DNA from: Paraburkholderia fynbosensis
GTDB lineage: Bacteria; Pseudomonadota; Gammaproteobacteria; Burkholderiales; Burkholderiaceae
NCBI RefSeq assembly: GCF_902859935.1
Contig: NZ_CADIKI010000017.1
Coordinates: 62,001 to 126,000, forward strand
Direction of reading: 5' to 3'
Length of the DNA: 64,000 nt
In this document: in pieces, positions 34,584 through 43,907 of the stretch
Layout: each line of letters starts with the position of its first letter
How positions within the stretch are numbered: position 1 is the first letter of the stretch
Notes under the pieces: model-generated
Database searches by the model: none
What the model saw: the letters and a program-made list of their open reading frames with translations, nothing else
Told to the model about the DNA's origin: nothing
Made by a program: the position numbers and the translations under genes

Positions 34584-34845
34584 TCCTTGCGGCCATCGAT
34601 TCCGGCCGCGCGAACCCTCTACCGCGTCACCGCATGTTGCAACCCTATGCCTCGGGCCTGCCGCCCCAAATGTGGGAACTCCGGGCGACAAACTGACGCA
34701 TTATAGGCGCGATCCATAGCATCCACAAGCAAGCCCCAATTGGCCCACAAGCCAGGCGCGACAAGCCTTAGCGCCGTTTTGACCCGCCTTTTGCGGGTCT
34801 TTGGAAGTGCAAATTTCAGACATAACAGATGTCGTCTTTACCGCT

Positions 34846-35811
34846 TCAACGATTCCTCGACGAACCCCGTCCGATATCCTCGATGCGCACGATGCCATGC
34901 CCTTCGGCCGTCGTGCGCGGCACGGCTTTCCATGCGTGCCCGTAGATCACCTCGAAGGTCAGCGCGATCGTGCCGTCGGCCCGGCGACGGGCTTCGAGCG
35001 CCGCCAGCAACGCTTTGTGCAATCTGCGCGCGACCGCGCTCGAGGACGCTTCGCGCTCGAACGGATACGCGCCCCAGCGGCGCACGTCCGCAAGCAACGA
35101 TTCCGGCGACTTATAGGTGATGGTGAGCACTTCCTGGTCCATCACCGGAATTTCGAAGCCGCTTTCGACCAGCATGTCGCCGAGGTCGTGCATATCGACA
35201 AAGTCGATCACGTGTTTGCGCGAGGCGACGCCGTGCGCGGCTTCGACTTCGGCGTAGGCGCCGCGCAATTCCTTGAGCGTGTCGGGGCCGAGCGTGCTGA
35301 ACATCAGCAGGCCATTGACCTTCAGTACGCGCTGCCATTCCGGGAATACGAGATCGGGCCGCGAATGCCAGTGCAGCGCGAGATTGGACCAGATGAATTC
35401 GAAGGCGCCGGCCGCGAACGGCAGCGCGGAGAAGTCCGCTTGCGCGAAGCGCGGACCGCGGGCGCCGAGCGCCTTGCCGAGTGAGGCTGGCAAAAAGCGC
35501 CGCCAGCTCGTGTCGCCGGCATCGTGGTGGAGTGCACGCGTCAGCATGCCGTGCGACAGGTCGGAGCCGAACACCGGCGCTTCGGGGAAGCGCTCGCGCA
35601 GCGCGGGGATGTCTTCGCCCGCTCCGCAGCCCGCGTCGAGCACGCTCGACGGCGCGACCTTGATGTAGTCGAGACGTTCGCGCATGCGTTGCGCGATCTC
35701 GCGCGGCAGGAACGCAACCTCGTCGAACCGTGCGGCGCGGCGGTCGAAAATACGCCGGAGGCGCCGTGAATCATAGGCCGGACGGCCTGATTGAGCGGAA
35801 GTTGAGGGCAT
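34846..35811 (-). CDS. bioC: Malonyl-ACP O-methyltransferase BioC
   Basis: SAM-dependent methyltransferase, 321 residues, that starts biotin synthesis by masking malonyl-ACP as a methyl ester. N-terminal FDRRAARFDEVAFLPREIAQRM, SAM motif VLDAGCGAGED, then SDLSHGML and ADFSALPFAAGAFEFIWSNLALHW, all typical of BioC. The C-terminal part is Arg-rich and somewhat longer than in E. coli. The other bio genes are not in the window. The start at 35811 sits behind GAAGTTGAGGG on the opposite reading; start is a little uncertain. Divergent from comF. Confidence 0.88.
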   Translation of the reverse strand: MPSTSAQSGRPAYDSRRLRRIFDRRAARFDEVAFLPREIAQRMRERLDYIKVAPSSVLDAGCGAGEDIPALRERFPEAPVFGSDLSHGMLTRALHHDAGDTSWRRFLPASLGKALGARGPRFAQADFSALPFAAGAFEFIWSNLALHWHSRPDLVFPEWQRVLKVNGLLMFSTLGPDTLKELRGAYAEVEAAHGVASRKHVIDFVDMHDLGDMLVESGFEIPVMDQEVLTITYKSPESLLADVRRWGAYPFEREASSSAVARRLHKALLAALEARRRADGTIALTFEVIYGHAWKAVPRTTAEGHGIVRIEDIGRGSSRNR

Positions 35812-35978
35812 GAGTGTCGTGCTGGCGTAGAGCACGAAGTATACTCGTTCGCTTCCTTCCATTCAGTGTGAAAGGCCTTCGCGGGCGCCCACTCGTGCCA
35901 TTCCGACCATTTTCTTCGTCTTCGCGCGGCAGATTCGCGCGTTTTACATCCGGCTTGCATTCGGCATGGCCGCACGTG

Positions 35979-36680
35979 ATGCACGCGGCATTGCCGAACC
36001 TCTGCGCACTCTGCGGCAATTTGTCGCACAAGACGTTGTGCGCCGGTTGCGACGAAGCCTACTGGAACGAGCGCCAGTTGCGATGCACGGCATGCGCGGT
36101 GCCCTTGCCGGCAACGCGATGGGCGGCTCATGCGCGATATCGCTGCGCGGATTGCGTCGCGCAAGCGCCGCCGTTCGATGCGACCTTCGCGCTCGCCGAC
36201 TATCGCGCACCGCTCGACACGCTCGCGGTCGGCCTGAAATTCCGCGCCCGGCTGATGCTGGCGCAGGAGTTCGCGCAGCGCCTCGCGCGGCTTGCGCAGG
36301 ACGCCTGGCAAGATGAGTCCGAGCGCCCCGACGTGATCGCGCCGGTGCCCTTGGCGGGCCAGCGTCTCACCGAGCGCGGCTACAACCAGGCATGGCAGAT
36401 CGCCAGGCCATTGGCCCGCACGCTCGACGTGCGCAGTGACGCCACCTTGCTGCATCGCGTGATCCACACCGCACCACAATCGCGGCTCGACCTCGACGCG
36501 CGCCGGCTGAACGTCGGCCGCGCATTTCAGGTCGCACGGACCGTGCGCGGGCTGCACGTCGGCGTGGTCGACGATGTGATGACGACCGGCGCGACACTCG
36601 AAGCGCTCGCCCGTACGCTAAAGGCTGCCGGTGCGCGGCGGGTCACGAACTTCGTCGCGCTGCGCACACCGAAAAACTAG
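35979..36680 (+). CDS. comF: ComF family protein (phosphoribosyltransferase-like)
   Basis: A ComF/GntX protein linked to DNA uptake in naturally competent bacteria. It has two zinc-finger-like pairs near the N-terminus (NLCALCG ... LCAGC, then RCTAC ... RCADC) and a type I phosphoribosyltransferase core with the PRPP loop VVDDVMTTGATLEA. I use the ATG at 35979 (234 residues, the family's usual size); the frame is open to a GTG at 35814, but that would overlap the bioC start region. Divergent from bioC; trmL follows after 18 nt. Confidence 0.85.
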   Translation: MHAALPNLCALCGNLSHKTLCAGCDEAYWNERQLRCTACAVPLPATRWAAHARYRCADCVAQAPPFDATFALADYRAPLDTLAVGLKFRARLMLAQEFAQRLARLAQDAWQDESERPDVIAPVPLAGQRLTERGYNQAWQIARPLARTLDVRSDATLLHRVIHTAPQSRLDLDARRLNVGRAFQVARTVRGLHVGVVDDVMTTGATLEALARTLKAAGARRVTNFVALRTPKN

Positions 36681-36698
36681 TCTTTACCTGGCCTCACT

Positions 36699-37169
36699 AT
36701 GTTCAATGTCGTTCTCGTAGAACCGGAAATTCCGCCGAACACCGGCAACGTGATTCGCCTGTGCGCCAACACCGGCGCGCGGCTGCATCTGATCGAGCCG
36801 CTCGGCTTTCCGCTCGACGACGCCAAGCTGCGCCGTGCCGGCCTCGACTATCACGAGTATGCGCAAATGAACGTGCATGCCGATTGGGCAACCTTCGTCG
36901 CCAAAGAAACGCCGGATCCGGCGCGCATGTTCGCGTTCACCACGCGCGGCTCAGGCCGCTTTCACGAGCACGCGTTTCAGGCGGGCGACTGGTTCGTGTT
37001 CGGCGCCGAAACGCGCGGCCTGCCTGACGCCGTGCTCGACGAGTTCGCGAACGAGCAGCGCGTGCGCCTGCCGATGCGCCCGGGCAACCGCAGCCTCAAC
37101 CTCTCGAATACCGTCGCGGTGGTGGTGTTCGAGGCCTGGCGTCAGACCGGCTTCGACGGCGGCGCCTGA
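36699..37169 (+). CDS. trmL: tRNA (cytidine/uridine-34 2'-O)-methyltransferase TrmL
   Basis: A 156-residue SPOUT-class methyltransferase that modifies the wobble base of tRNA-Leu. Motif 1 region PEIPPNTGNVIRLCANTG, then FVFGAETRGLPD and the C-terminal knot LPMRPGNRSLNLSNTVAVVVFEAWRQ are diagnostic. Its last 28 nt overlap the 3' end of the converging macrodomain gene. Probably cotranscribed with comF. Confidence 0.95.
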   Translation: MFNVVLVEPEIPPNTGNVIRLCANTGARLHLIEPLGFPLDDAKLRRAGLDYHEYAQMNVHADWATFVAKETPDPARMFAFTTRGSGRFHEHAFQAGDWFVFGAETRGLPDAVLDEFANEQRVRLPMRPGNRSLNLSNTVAVVVFEAWRQTGFDGGA

Positions 37170-37690
37170 CGGCGCTTCAATTCGGCCTCGTAGTGCGCGA
37201 ACATCGCGTCGTCGAAACAGGCGAACACCACGTGTTCGATGTGGGGCGCGCGCGGCAAGGTGTCGAGCACCGTTGCGAGCGCGATCCGCACCGCGTCGTC
37301 GGCGGGGAAGCGGTAGATGCCACAACTGATCGCGGGAAACGCAATGCTCCTGCACTGCGCCTCGCGCGCCACCTCCAGCGAGCGCTGATAGCACGAGGCG
37401 AGCAGATCGGCTTCGCCATGCGCCCCACCCCGCCATACCGGGCCGACTGCGTGGATCACATATTTGGCCGGCAAGCGGTGACCGCCGGTGAGCTTCGCGT
37501 CGCCGGTCGCACAACCACCCAGCGTTTCACATTCGCGCAGCAAGTCGCGGCCGGCTGCGCGATGAATCGCGCCGTCCACACCGCCGCCGCCCAGCAGCGA
37601 CGTATTCGCAGCGTTGACGATCGCGTCCACTGCAAGCGTCGTGATGTCGACTACACGCGCTTCCAACGTGCAAGCATTGACAGTGAGCAT
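37142..37690 (-). CDS. Macrodomain protein (O-acetyl-ADP-ribose deacetylase type)
   Basis: A 182-residue macrodomain of the YmdB class: VDAIVNAANTSLLGGGGVDGAIH is the ADP-ribose loop, CATGDAKLTGGHRLPAKYVIHAVGPVW and FPAISCGIYRFP the second phosphate loop and core. These proteins hydrolyse O-acetyl-ADP-ribose or ADP-ribosyl groups. The start at 37690 follows GAGG. The 3' end overlaps trmL by 28 nt on the other strand. Confidence 0.92.
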   Translation of the reverse strand: MLTVNACTLEARVVDITTLAVDAIVNAANTSLLGGGGVDGAIHRAAGRDLLRECETLGGCATGDAKLTGGHRLPAKYVIHAVGPVWRGGAHGEADLLASCYQRSLEVAREAQCRSIAFPAISCGIYRFPADDAVRIALATVLDTLPRAPHIEHVVFACFDDAMFAHYEAELKRRQAPPSKPV

Positions 37691-37800
37691 GGGAACCTCG
37701 CTGATCCGAAGTGTCGATAAAAACGTGGACAGCGATGAAGAGCAGCCGTTCAACGCAATGACGCGCTAAACGGCTGAAACTGATCGATTCAAAACAGCGC

Positions 37801-38799
37801 TTATTCAGCCTTGGAATCGCGCCGCAGCAGGGCGCTGACGGCGTCGCGAGGCGCTACGCCGTCGAATAGCACGGCGCACACCGCTTGCGTGATCGGCATC
37901 TCGATCGCGTGCGCGCGGGCAATGGCGAGAACCGCTTGCGCGCAGCGGACACCCTCGGCCACGTGACCCAGGGCACCGAGAATGTCGTCGAGCGTGCGGC
38001 CCGCGGCAAGTTGCACGCCAACCGTGCGATTGCGCGACAGGTCGCCGGTCGCGGTCAGGATCAGATCGCCGAGACCGGTCAGGCCGGTGAACGTCTCAGC
38101 CCGTCCGCCAAGCGTCACGCCGAGGCGCGACATTTCGGCCAGCCCGCGCGTGATCAGCGCAGCACGTGCATTGAGACCGAGCCCGAGACCGTCGGCAATG
38201 CCCGTTGCGATGGCCAGCACGTTTTTCACCGCCCCGCCCACTTCCACACCGACGACGTCGTCGCCGGTATAGATGCGCATAGCGTCGTGGTGAAACGCGG
38301 CAACCGTGTTCTCGCGGCATGCCGCCGACGCGCTGGCGATCGTCAATGCGACCGGTAAGCCCTGGCCGACTTCGCGCGCGAAGCTCGGACCGGACAGCAC
38401 GCCGTTGCTGCCATGCGCCGGCAGCTCGGCCGCGACCACCTGATGCGGCAGCAACTGCGAATCGGCTTCGAAGCCCTTGCACAACCACACCAGGTGCGCA
38501 GGCACCTTGCCCGCGTCGCGCATCGTTCGAAGCAGCCCACGCAGGCCGGCCACGGGGGTGGCCACGACGCATAGCGCGTCATCGGCAAGGGCGTGCTCGA
38601 GTGCCGCGTTCAGGTCCACTTCGTAGCGAAGCGCGGGCGGCAAAGCAACGCCCGCCAGGTAGCGGGCGTTTTCGTGCGTCGCGCAGAGATCGGCAATGAG
38701 CGCGGGCTCGCGCGCCCACAGCACCGTGTCGTGCCGTAAGGCCAGATGGCCGGCGAGGGCTGTGCCCCATGCGCCGGCGCCGAGGACAGCAACCTTCAT
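37801..38799 (-). CDS. gpsA: Glycerol-3-phosphate dehydrogenase [NAD(P)+]
   Basis: Makes sn-glycerol-3-phosphate from dihydroxyacetone phosphate for phospholipids. 332 residues: the dinucleotide loop VAVLGAGAWGTALAGHL at the N-terminus, LVWLCKGFEADS, VLSGPSFAREVGQGLP, GAVKNVLAIATGIADGLGLG (catalytic Lys) and TFTGLTGLGDLILTATGDLSRN. The ATG at 38799 fits the family; a GTG at 38820 is possible. It lies directly after secB, the classic grxC-secB-gpsA order. Confidence 0.96.
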   Translation of the reverse strand: MKVAVLGAGAWGTALAGHLALRHDTVLWAREPALIADLCATHENARYLAGVALPPALRYEVDLNAALEHALADDALCVVATPVAGLRGLLRTMRDAGKVPAHLVWLCKGFEADSQLLPHQVVAAELPAHGSNGVLSGPSFAREVGQGLPVALTIASASAACRENTVAAFHHDAMRIYTGDDVVGVEVGGAVKNVLAIATGIADGLGLGLNARAALITRGLAEMSRLGVTLGGRAETFTGLTGLGDLILTATGDLSRNRTVGVQLAAGRTLDDILGALGHVAEGVRCAQAVLAIARAHAIEMPITQAVCAVLFDGVAPRDAVSALLRRDSKAE

Positions 38800-38821
38800 A
38801 GCCGGCACTGCCTGCGGCACC

Positions 38822-39292
38822 TTAGTGCGTGACGCCGTTCTGCGCCGCGCCTTCCTGGCTGCCCATCTGCGCGAGACGTTGCTCGTACAGTGCCTGGAAG
38901 TTGATTTCGGCGAGGTGGATCGGCGGGAACCCGGCGCGCGTGATCGCGTCGGCGATGTTCGAGCGCAGGTACGGGAACAGGATCGTCGGGCAGGCGATGC
39001 CGACGAGCGGATCGATCTGCTCTGCGGGGATGTTGCGGATGTCGAAAATACCGGCTTGCTTGGCCTCGATCAGGAATGCAACCTTGTCCGACACCTTGGC
39101 CGTGACTGTGCCCGTCACGAGGATCTCGAACACGGTGTCGGCGAGACGCTCGGCCTTTACGTCGACTTCGACTTCGACCGACGGCATTTCCTGCTCAAGG
39201 AAGATGCCCGGCGAATTCGGCTGCTCGAGCGACATGTCCTTCAAATAGATACGCTGGATGTTGAAGAACGGCTGGTTATTCTCGTCGGACAT
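38822..39292 (-). CDS. secB: Protein-export chaperone SecB
   Basis: Tetrameric cytosolic chaperone that holds preproteins unfolded and hands them to SecA. 156 residues: FFNIQRIYLKDMSLEQPNSP, then VKAERLADTVFEILVTGTVTAK, IACPTILFPYLRSNIADAITRAGFPP and the variable tail. All SecB landmarks are present. Lies between gpsA (23 nt) and grxC (157 nt). Starts at 39292 by family similarity (MSDENNQP). Confidence 0.96.
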   Translation of the reverse strand: MSDENNQPFFNIQRIYLKDMSLEQPNSPGIFLEQEMPSVEVEVDVKAERLADTVFEILVTGTVTAKVSDKVAFLIEAKQAGIFDIRNIPAEQIDPLVGIACPTILFPYLRSNIADAITRAGFPPIHLAEINFQALYEQRLAQMGSQEGAAQNGVTH

Positions 39293-39449
39293 GATTGAGT
39301 GATTCCCTGATAGGTGTGCATGGTGGCGGCCCATGATTCCATGGACCGCCGGATCGTTGCGGCGCGCCGCCCTCGCGGGGCAGGCACGCGCCAGCTTGTA
39401 TTTCACCGCCCGCTCAGACCGTCCGCAGATGTGCGGAGGACGCGCGAAT

Positions 39450-39710
39450 TCAGGCGGCTTCGAGCAGCGGCGTCAGACCGCCCGCGCGGTCGAGCGCGGA
39501 CAGGTCATCGTACCCGCCGACATGCGTCTCGCCGATGAACACCTGCGGCACCGTGCGACGACCGGTGCGGGTCATCATCTCCTCACGACGGGCCGGGTCC
39601 TTGTCGATCAGTACCTTCTCAACGTGCTCGACGCCGCGCGACTTTAAAAGACGTTCGGCCATCTGGCAATACGGGCACACCTGGGTGCTGTACATGATCA
39701 CTTTGTTCAC
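39450..39710 (-). CDS. grxC: Glutaredoxin 3
   Basis: An 86-residue dithiol glutaredoxin with the CPYC active site (residues 12-15) and the TVPQVFIGETHVGGYDDL glutathione-binding segment. GTG start at 39710, behind AGGAG, overlaps the stop of the rhodanese gene by 4 nt, so they are coupled. Reduces disulfides with glutathione; gshA and gshB lie in the same window. Confidence 0.94.
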   Translation of the reverse strand: MNKVIMYSTQVCPYCQMAERLLKSRGVEHVEKVLIDKDPARREEMMTRTGRRTVPQVFIGETHVGGYDDLSALDRAGGLTPLLEAA

Positions 39711-40132
39711 TTGGCTGCTCCTTGTTTCACAACCGGCATACCGGCTTTCTGCCAGGCGTCGACACCGCCTTCGAGAACGTGGACTTCCGCGTATCCCGCA
39801 TCCTGCACGATACGCGCTGCCTTGTTCGACTGCTGGCCGGTCTGACACACCAGCAGCACCGGGTTGCTCTTGTTCTTCACGAGTTGCGCGACCTTCGCTT
39901 GCAACTCCGCAAATTCAAGGTGCCGTGCCGAGGGCAAATGCCCCAGGGCAAAGGCGGCGGACGAACGAAGATCGATGACCGCCGCATTGCGCCGGTTGAT
40001 CAGTTGGGTGGCTTCAGCGGCCGACAGGCCACCGCGACCGCGCCGACTGATCGTCGGCCACAGCAGCAACCCACCGGAGATGAGGACGATCGCGATCAGT
40101 ACAAGGTTTGTGTAATCAGTGAAAAACTTCAC
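39707..40132 (-). CDS. Membrane-anchored rhodanese-like protein
   Basis: 141 residues with one N-terminal membrane helix (about 7-27) and a single rhodanese domain. The active-site Cys96 lies in LLVCQTGQQSN; VIDLRSSAAFALGHLPSARH is the usual N-terminal part. Homologous proteins sit upstream of grxC and secB in many beta-proteobacteria (YibN). Sulfur transfer is inferred. The GTG at 40132 starts at MKFFTDYTN; an ATG at 40180 would add 16 residues. Confidence 0.87.
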   Translation of the reverse strand: MKFFTDYTNLVLIAIVLISGGLLLWPTISRRGRGGLSAAEATQLINRRNAAVIDLRSSAAFALGHLPSARHLEFAELQAKVAQLVKNKSNPVLLVCQTGQQSNKAARIVQDAGYAEVHVLEGGVDAWQKAGMPVVKQGAAK

Positions 40133-40270
40133 GGAAAATCCGCCGAAAAAGAGAGAAATCGAAAAGGGCAATCCACCCATTATAAAATAACCGTCTGACG
40201 CGATGGCGGTGCTCCTTCAGAGGAATCCCCGCTGCGCTTTACCGCTTCCTTACTACCGACTGGCAATCTC

Positions 40271-41017
40271 ATGTACAAACTCGTGCTCATCCGCCACGGC
40301 GAATCGACGTGGAACAAGGAAAACCGCTTCACCGGCTGGGTGGACGTCGACCTCACCGAACAGGGCAACAGTGAAGCGCAGCAGGCGGGCCTGCTGCTGA
40401 AGGAATCCGGCTACACGTTCGATATCGCCTACACATCGGTGCTCAAGCGCGCGATCCGCACGCTGTGGCACGTGCAGGACAAGATGGATCTGATGTACCT
40501 GCCGGTCGTTCATTCGTGGCGCCTGAACGAACGTCATTACGGCGCGCTGTCGGGCCTGAACAAGGCGGAAACCGCCGCGAAGTTCGGCGACGAGCAGGTG
40601 CTGGTCTGGCGTCGCAGCTACGACACGCCGCCGCCGGCGCTGGAGCCGACGGACGAACGTGCGCCGTACGACGACCCGCGTTACGCGAAGGTGCCGCGCG
40701 AACAGCTGCCGCTGACCGAATGCCTGAAAGACACGGTGGCTCGCGTGCTGCCGCTGTGGAACGAGTCGATCGCGCCGGCCATCAAGTCGGGCCGCAAGAT
40801 CGTGATTGCGGCGCACGGCAACTCGATCCGCGCGCTGGTTAAGTACCTCGACGACATCTCGGACAGCGACATCGTCGGCCTCAATATTCCGAACGGCGTA
40901 CCGCTCGTCTATGAACTCGACGAGAACCTGAAGCCGATCAAGCACTACTATCTGGGTGACCAGGAAGCAATCGCCAAAGCGCAAGCCGCGGTCGCCAAGC
41001 AGGGCAAGGCGGGCTGA
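40271..41017 (+). CDS. gpmA: 2,3-bisphosphoglycerate-dependent phosphoglycerate mutase
   Basis: Glycolytic enzyme that interconverts 3- and 2-phosphoglycerate. 248 residues; the phosphohistidine is His9 in LIRHGESTWN, followed by NRFTGWVDVDLTEQG, RLNERHYGALSGLNK and the second His in IAAHGNSIRALVKYL. The family size is 247-250. Divergent from the rhodanese gene. A hairpin of about 9 bp at 41039-41061 follows. Confidence 0.97.
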   Translation: MYKLVLIRHGESTWNKENRFTGWVDVDLTEQGNSEAQQAGLLLKESGYTFDIAYTSVLKRAIRTLWHVQDKMDLMYLPVVHSWRLNERHYGALSGLNKAETAAKFGDEQVLVWRRSYDTPPPALEPTDERAPYDDPRYAKVPREQLPLTECLKDTVARVLPLWNESIAPAIKSGRKIVIAAHGNSIRALVKYLDDISDSDIVGLNIPNGVPLVYELDENLKPIKHYYLGDQEAIAKAQAAVAKQGKAG

Positions 41018-41324
41018 TTCCGCCCAGCCGGCCGCGCGCCCCGTGCATTGAACATGCACGGGCGCCGCGGTCCGCCGGCTGCGCCGACCGGCAACACGTA
41101 CCGGCTGGCGTGGGCCGCTTCACGCACGCGCACCCTTCTGGCCGCCTTGTGCGTGTTACGGCACATTACTTCGCTCGCGCGGGCTCAATCTCACGAACCA
41201 GCTCCGGTTCGCACTGTCGAATCACCTTTGCCCGCCCTGCCCCCTGAGTAGGCGGGTGTGCAGTTATACTTGTCCGTCCAAATCCTATCGACGCTGCCAC
41301 GCGCTTCCGACCGCAACAGACTCT
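41018..41324. other. Intergenic region gpmA - ctpA
   Basis: Contains a 9-bp inverted repeat CCCGTGCAT / ATGCACGGG (41039-41061) soon after gpmA, without a T run. The rest should hold the ctpA promoter; I see no convincing -35/-10 pair and no gene. Confidence 0.5.
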
Positions 41325-42902
41325 ATGCGAAAGAACCTGAAAAATATCGGCCTGATTGCCGCGGGCCTTGCTACCGGTGCATTTGCCACCCTGCAACTTT
41401 CCGCCTCGGCCCAGCAACCCGCTAGTGCCGCCGCCGCGCCCCTGCCGTTAGACCAGCTCAGGCTCTTTGCCGAAGTGTTCGGGCAAATCAAGCACGAATA
41501 CGTCGAACCGGTCGACGATAAAAAGCTTCTCACCTCCGCCATCAAGGGCATGGTGTCGAGCCTCGACCCGCACTCGTCGTACCTCGACAAGACCGATTAC
41601 GAGGAACTGCAGGAGCAGACCAAGGGCCGCTTCGCGGGTCTGGGCATCGAGATTTCGTCGGAAGACGGCCTGATCAAGGTGATTTCGCCGATTGAAGACA
41701 CGCCCGCGTTTCGCGCCGGCATCCGTCCGGGCGACCTGATCACACGCATCAACGACAAACCCGTACGCGGCATGACGCTCGACCGGGCGGTCAAGCAGAT
41801 GCGCGGCGAGCCGGGCACCAAGGTCACGCTCACGATCTTCCGCAAGTCCGACGACCGCACGTTCCCGCTCACGGTGACGCGCGCGATCATCAAGGTCCAG
41901 TCGGTCAAGGGCAAGGTCATTGCGCCGGGATTCGCGTATGTCCGCGTCACCAGTTTCCAGGAACGCACCACGCCTGATCTCGCGGCAAAGCTGCAAGACA
42001 TCGCGCGTCAGGAGCCGAATCTGAAGGGCCTCGTGCTTGACCTGCGCAACAACGGCGGCGGTTTGCTGCAAAGCGCGGTTGGCGTAGCCGGCGCGTTCCT
42101 GCCGCCGAATTCGGTGGTGGTGTCGACCAACGGCCAGATTCCGGATTCGAAGCAGGTCTATCGCGACACGTACGACAACTACCGCCTGCAATCCTTCGAC
42201 AGTGATCCGCTGAAGGACATCCCGGCCATCTTCAAGACCGTGCCGATGATCGTGCTGACCAACGCCTACTCGGCGTCTGCTTCGGAAATCGTCGCAGGTG
42301 CACTGCAGGATCAGCATCGCGCGCTGATCGTCGGCAAGACCACCTTCGGCAAGGGCTCGGTGCAGACCGTGCGCCCCATGACCGCGGATACTGCGCTGCG
42401 CCTGACCACCGCCTACTACTACACGCCGAGCGGCCGTTCGATCCAGAACAAGGGCATCCGTCCTGATATCGCGGTCGACCAATACGCGGAAGGCGATCCG
42501 GACGACGCACTCGTGACCCGCGAAGTCGACTACTCGAACCACCTCGCGAACACGCAGGACCCGAACGAGAAGAAGGAAGCGGAACAACGCGAACAGGAAC
42601 GCATGGACCAGTTGCGCCAGCTCGAAGAAGCGAACGACAAGAAGACGCCGGAACAGCGTCAGAAGGATCGTGAGCGCAAGCCGGTGGAATTTGGTTCGGC
42701 CGACGACTTCATGCTGCAACAGGCGCTGGCCAAGCTCCAGGGCAAGCCGGTGCAGGAATCGAAGTCGCTGACCGAGCGCCGTCTCGCGCAGAGCAAGCCG
42801 GCCACGTCGGCGTCCGCGCCGGTCGCGGTGAAGCCGACGCAACCGGTTCCGGGTGCATCGGCCGTCGCGCCCGCTTCGGCTCCGGCTACACAAAGCAAGT
42901 AA
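41325..42902 (+). CDS. ctpA: C-terminal processing peptidase, S41 family (CtpA)
   Basis: A periplasmic carboxyl-terminal processing protease, 525 residues. A signal peptide covers about 1-30. A PDZ domain spans about 100-185 (GLGIEISSEDG, AGIRPGDLITRINDKPV). The Ser/Lys dyad is Ser318 in YSASASEI and Lys343 in TTFGKGSVQ. The long C-terminal tail is Lys/Glu- and Ala/Pro-rich. Start at 41325 gives a proper signal; the upstream GTG at 41256 does not. Substrates may include cell-wall hydrolases. Confidence 0.94.
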   Translation: MRKNLKNIGLIAAGLATGAFATLQLSASAQQPASAAAAPLPLDQLRLFAEVFGQIKHEYVEPVDDKKLLTSAIKGMVSSLDPHSSYLDKTDYEELQEQTKGRFAGLGIEISSEDGLIKVISPIEDTPAFRAGIRPGDLITRINDKPVRGMTLDRAVKQMRGEPGTKVTLTIFRKSDDRTFPLTVTRAIIKVQSVKGKVIAPGFAYVRVTSFQERTTPDLAAKLQDIARQEPNLKGLVLDLRNNGGGLLQSAVGVAGAFLPPNSVVVSTNGQIPDSKQVYRDTYDNYRLQSFDSDPLKDIPAIFKTVPMIVLTNAYSASASEIVAGALQDQHRALIVGKTTFGKGSVQTVRPMTADTALRLTTAYYYTPSGRSIQNKGIRPDIAVDQYAEGDPDDALVTREVDYSNHLANTQDPNEKKEAEQREQERMDQLRQLEEANDKKTPEQRQKDRERKPVEFGSADDFMLQQALAKLQGKPVQESKSLTERRLAQSKPATSASAPVAVKPTQPVPGASAVAPASAPATQSK

Positions 42903-43065
42903 GCAGCAAACCCTTGCGTGTCTTCGCAGCGAATCATGCTGCGAAGACACGCAGCAAGACCCGCAACGAGCCTCACCCTTCGCGCGATTAAAATAACAAC
43001 AATGAAACGCGCGCGGCGGACCGCAAGTCTGCTTCCCTTTGCGCGACATACTCACGCGCCCCGCC

Positions 43066-43824
43066 ATGAATGACGATCAACTCCTTCGCTACTCCCGCCA
43101 TATTCTCGTCGACGAAATCGGCATCGAGGCGCAGCAGCGCTTTATCGACGCGCACGCGATCATCGTCGGCGCGGGCGGGTTGGGTTCGCCCGCTGCGATG
43201 TATCTCGCGGCGGCTGGCGTCGGCCGCTTGACACTGGTCGATGCCGATACGGTCGACCTGACCAATCTGCAGCGGCAGATCCTGCACGTGAGTGCATCGG
43301 TCGGGCGCAAAAAGGTGGAGTCGGGACGCGATTCGCTTGCCCGGATCAATCCCGAGGTGACGGTGAACGCGGTGGCCGAGCGCGTCGATGACGCGTGGCT
43401 CGATCGCGAGGTACCGCACGCGAGCGTCGTACTCGATTGCACCGATAACTTCGCGACGCGCCACGCGATCAACCGCGCCTGCGTGAAGCACGGCGTGCCG
43501 CTGGTGTCGGGCGCGGCGTTGCGTTTCGACGGCCAGATCAGCACGTTCGATTTCCGCGACGAAGCATCGCCCTGCTATGCATGCGTGTTTCCCGAGGACC
43601 AGCCGTTCGAGGAAGTCGCGTGCTCGACGATGGGGGTGTTCGCGCCGACGGTGGGCATCATCGGTTCGATGCAGGCCGCTGAAGCGCTCAAGGTGATCGG
43701 GACCATCGGCACGCCGCTGCAGGGCCGTCTGATGATGCTCGATTCGCTGCGGATGGAATGGAACACGATGCGAATCGGGCGCCAACCGGATTGCCCGGTA
43801 TGTGGACAAACGCATCACGCTTGA
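43066..43824 (+). CDS. moeB: ThiF/MoeB/HesA family adenylyltransferase
   Basis: An E1-like enzyme, 252 residues, that adenylates the C-terminus of a ubiquitin-like sulfur carrier (MoaD or ThiS). The ATP site is IIVGAGGLGSPAAMYLAAAG; RQILHVSASVGRKK holds catalytic residues; zinc-site Cys pairs are CYAC and CPVC near the C-terminus; the thioester Cys is in VACSTMG. MoeB and ThiF cannot be split reliably by sequence, so the symbol is tentative. The gene order ctpA-moeB is common in Burkholderia. Confidence 0.88.
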   Translation: MNDDQLLRYSRHILVDEIGIEAQQRFIDAHAIIVGAGGLGSPAAMYLAAAGVGRLTLVDADTVDLTNLQRQILHVSASVGRKKVESGRDSLARINPEVTVNAVAERVDDAWLDREVPHASVVLDCTDNFATRHAINRACVKHGVPLVSGAALRFDGQISTFDFRDEASPCYACVFPEDQPFEEVACSTMGVFAPTVGIIGSMQAAEALKVIGTIGTPLQGRLMMLDSLRMEWNTMRIGRQPDCPVCGQTHHA

Positions 43825-43856
43825 CGGCGCGATGCCTACGCTAACGAACCGCTGAA

Positions 43857-43884
43857 TAAAAAAACGCCGCATGCGGCGTTTTTT
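43857..43884. terminator. Bidirectional terminator moeB / ptsI
   Basis: AACGCCGCATGCGGCGTT palindrome with A-rich 5' and T6 3' flanks, between two converging genes. Confidence 0.88.
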
Positions 43885-43907
43885 CATGCGAATAACCAGC
43901 CTCGCGC

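Noticed and set aside
34781..34803. GACCCGC / GCGGGTC hairpin followed by TTTT on the plus strand
   Set aside because: No rightward gene ends here, and read leftward for bioC it lacks a T run, so I do not call it a terminator.
34700..34850. A tRNA or other structured RNA gene in the bioC downstream region
   Set aside because: No cloverleaf or conserved TYC-like arm could be drawn.
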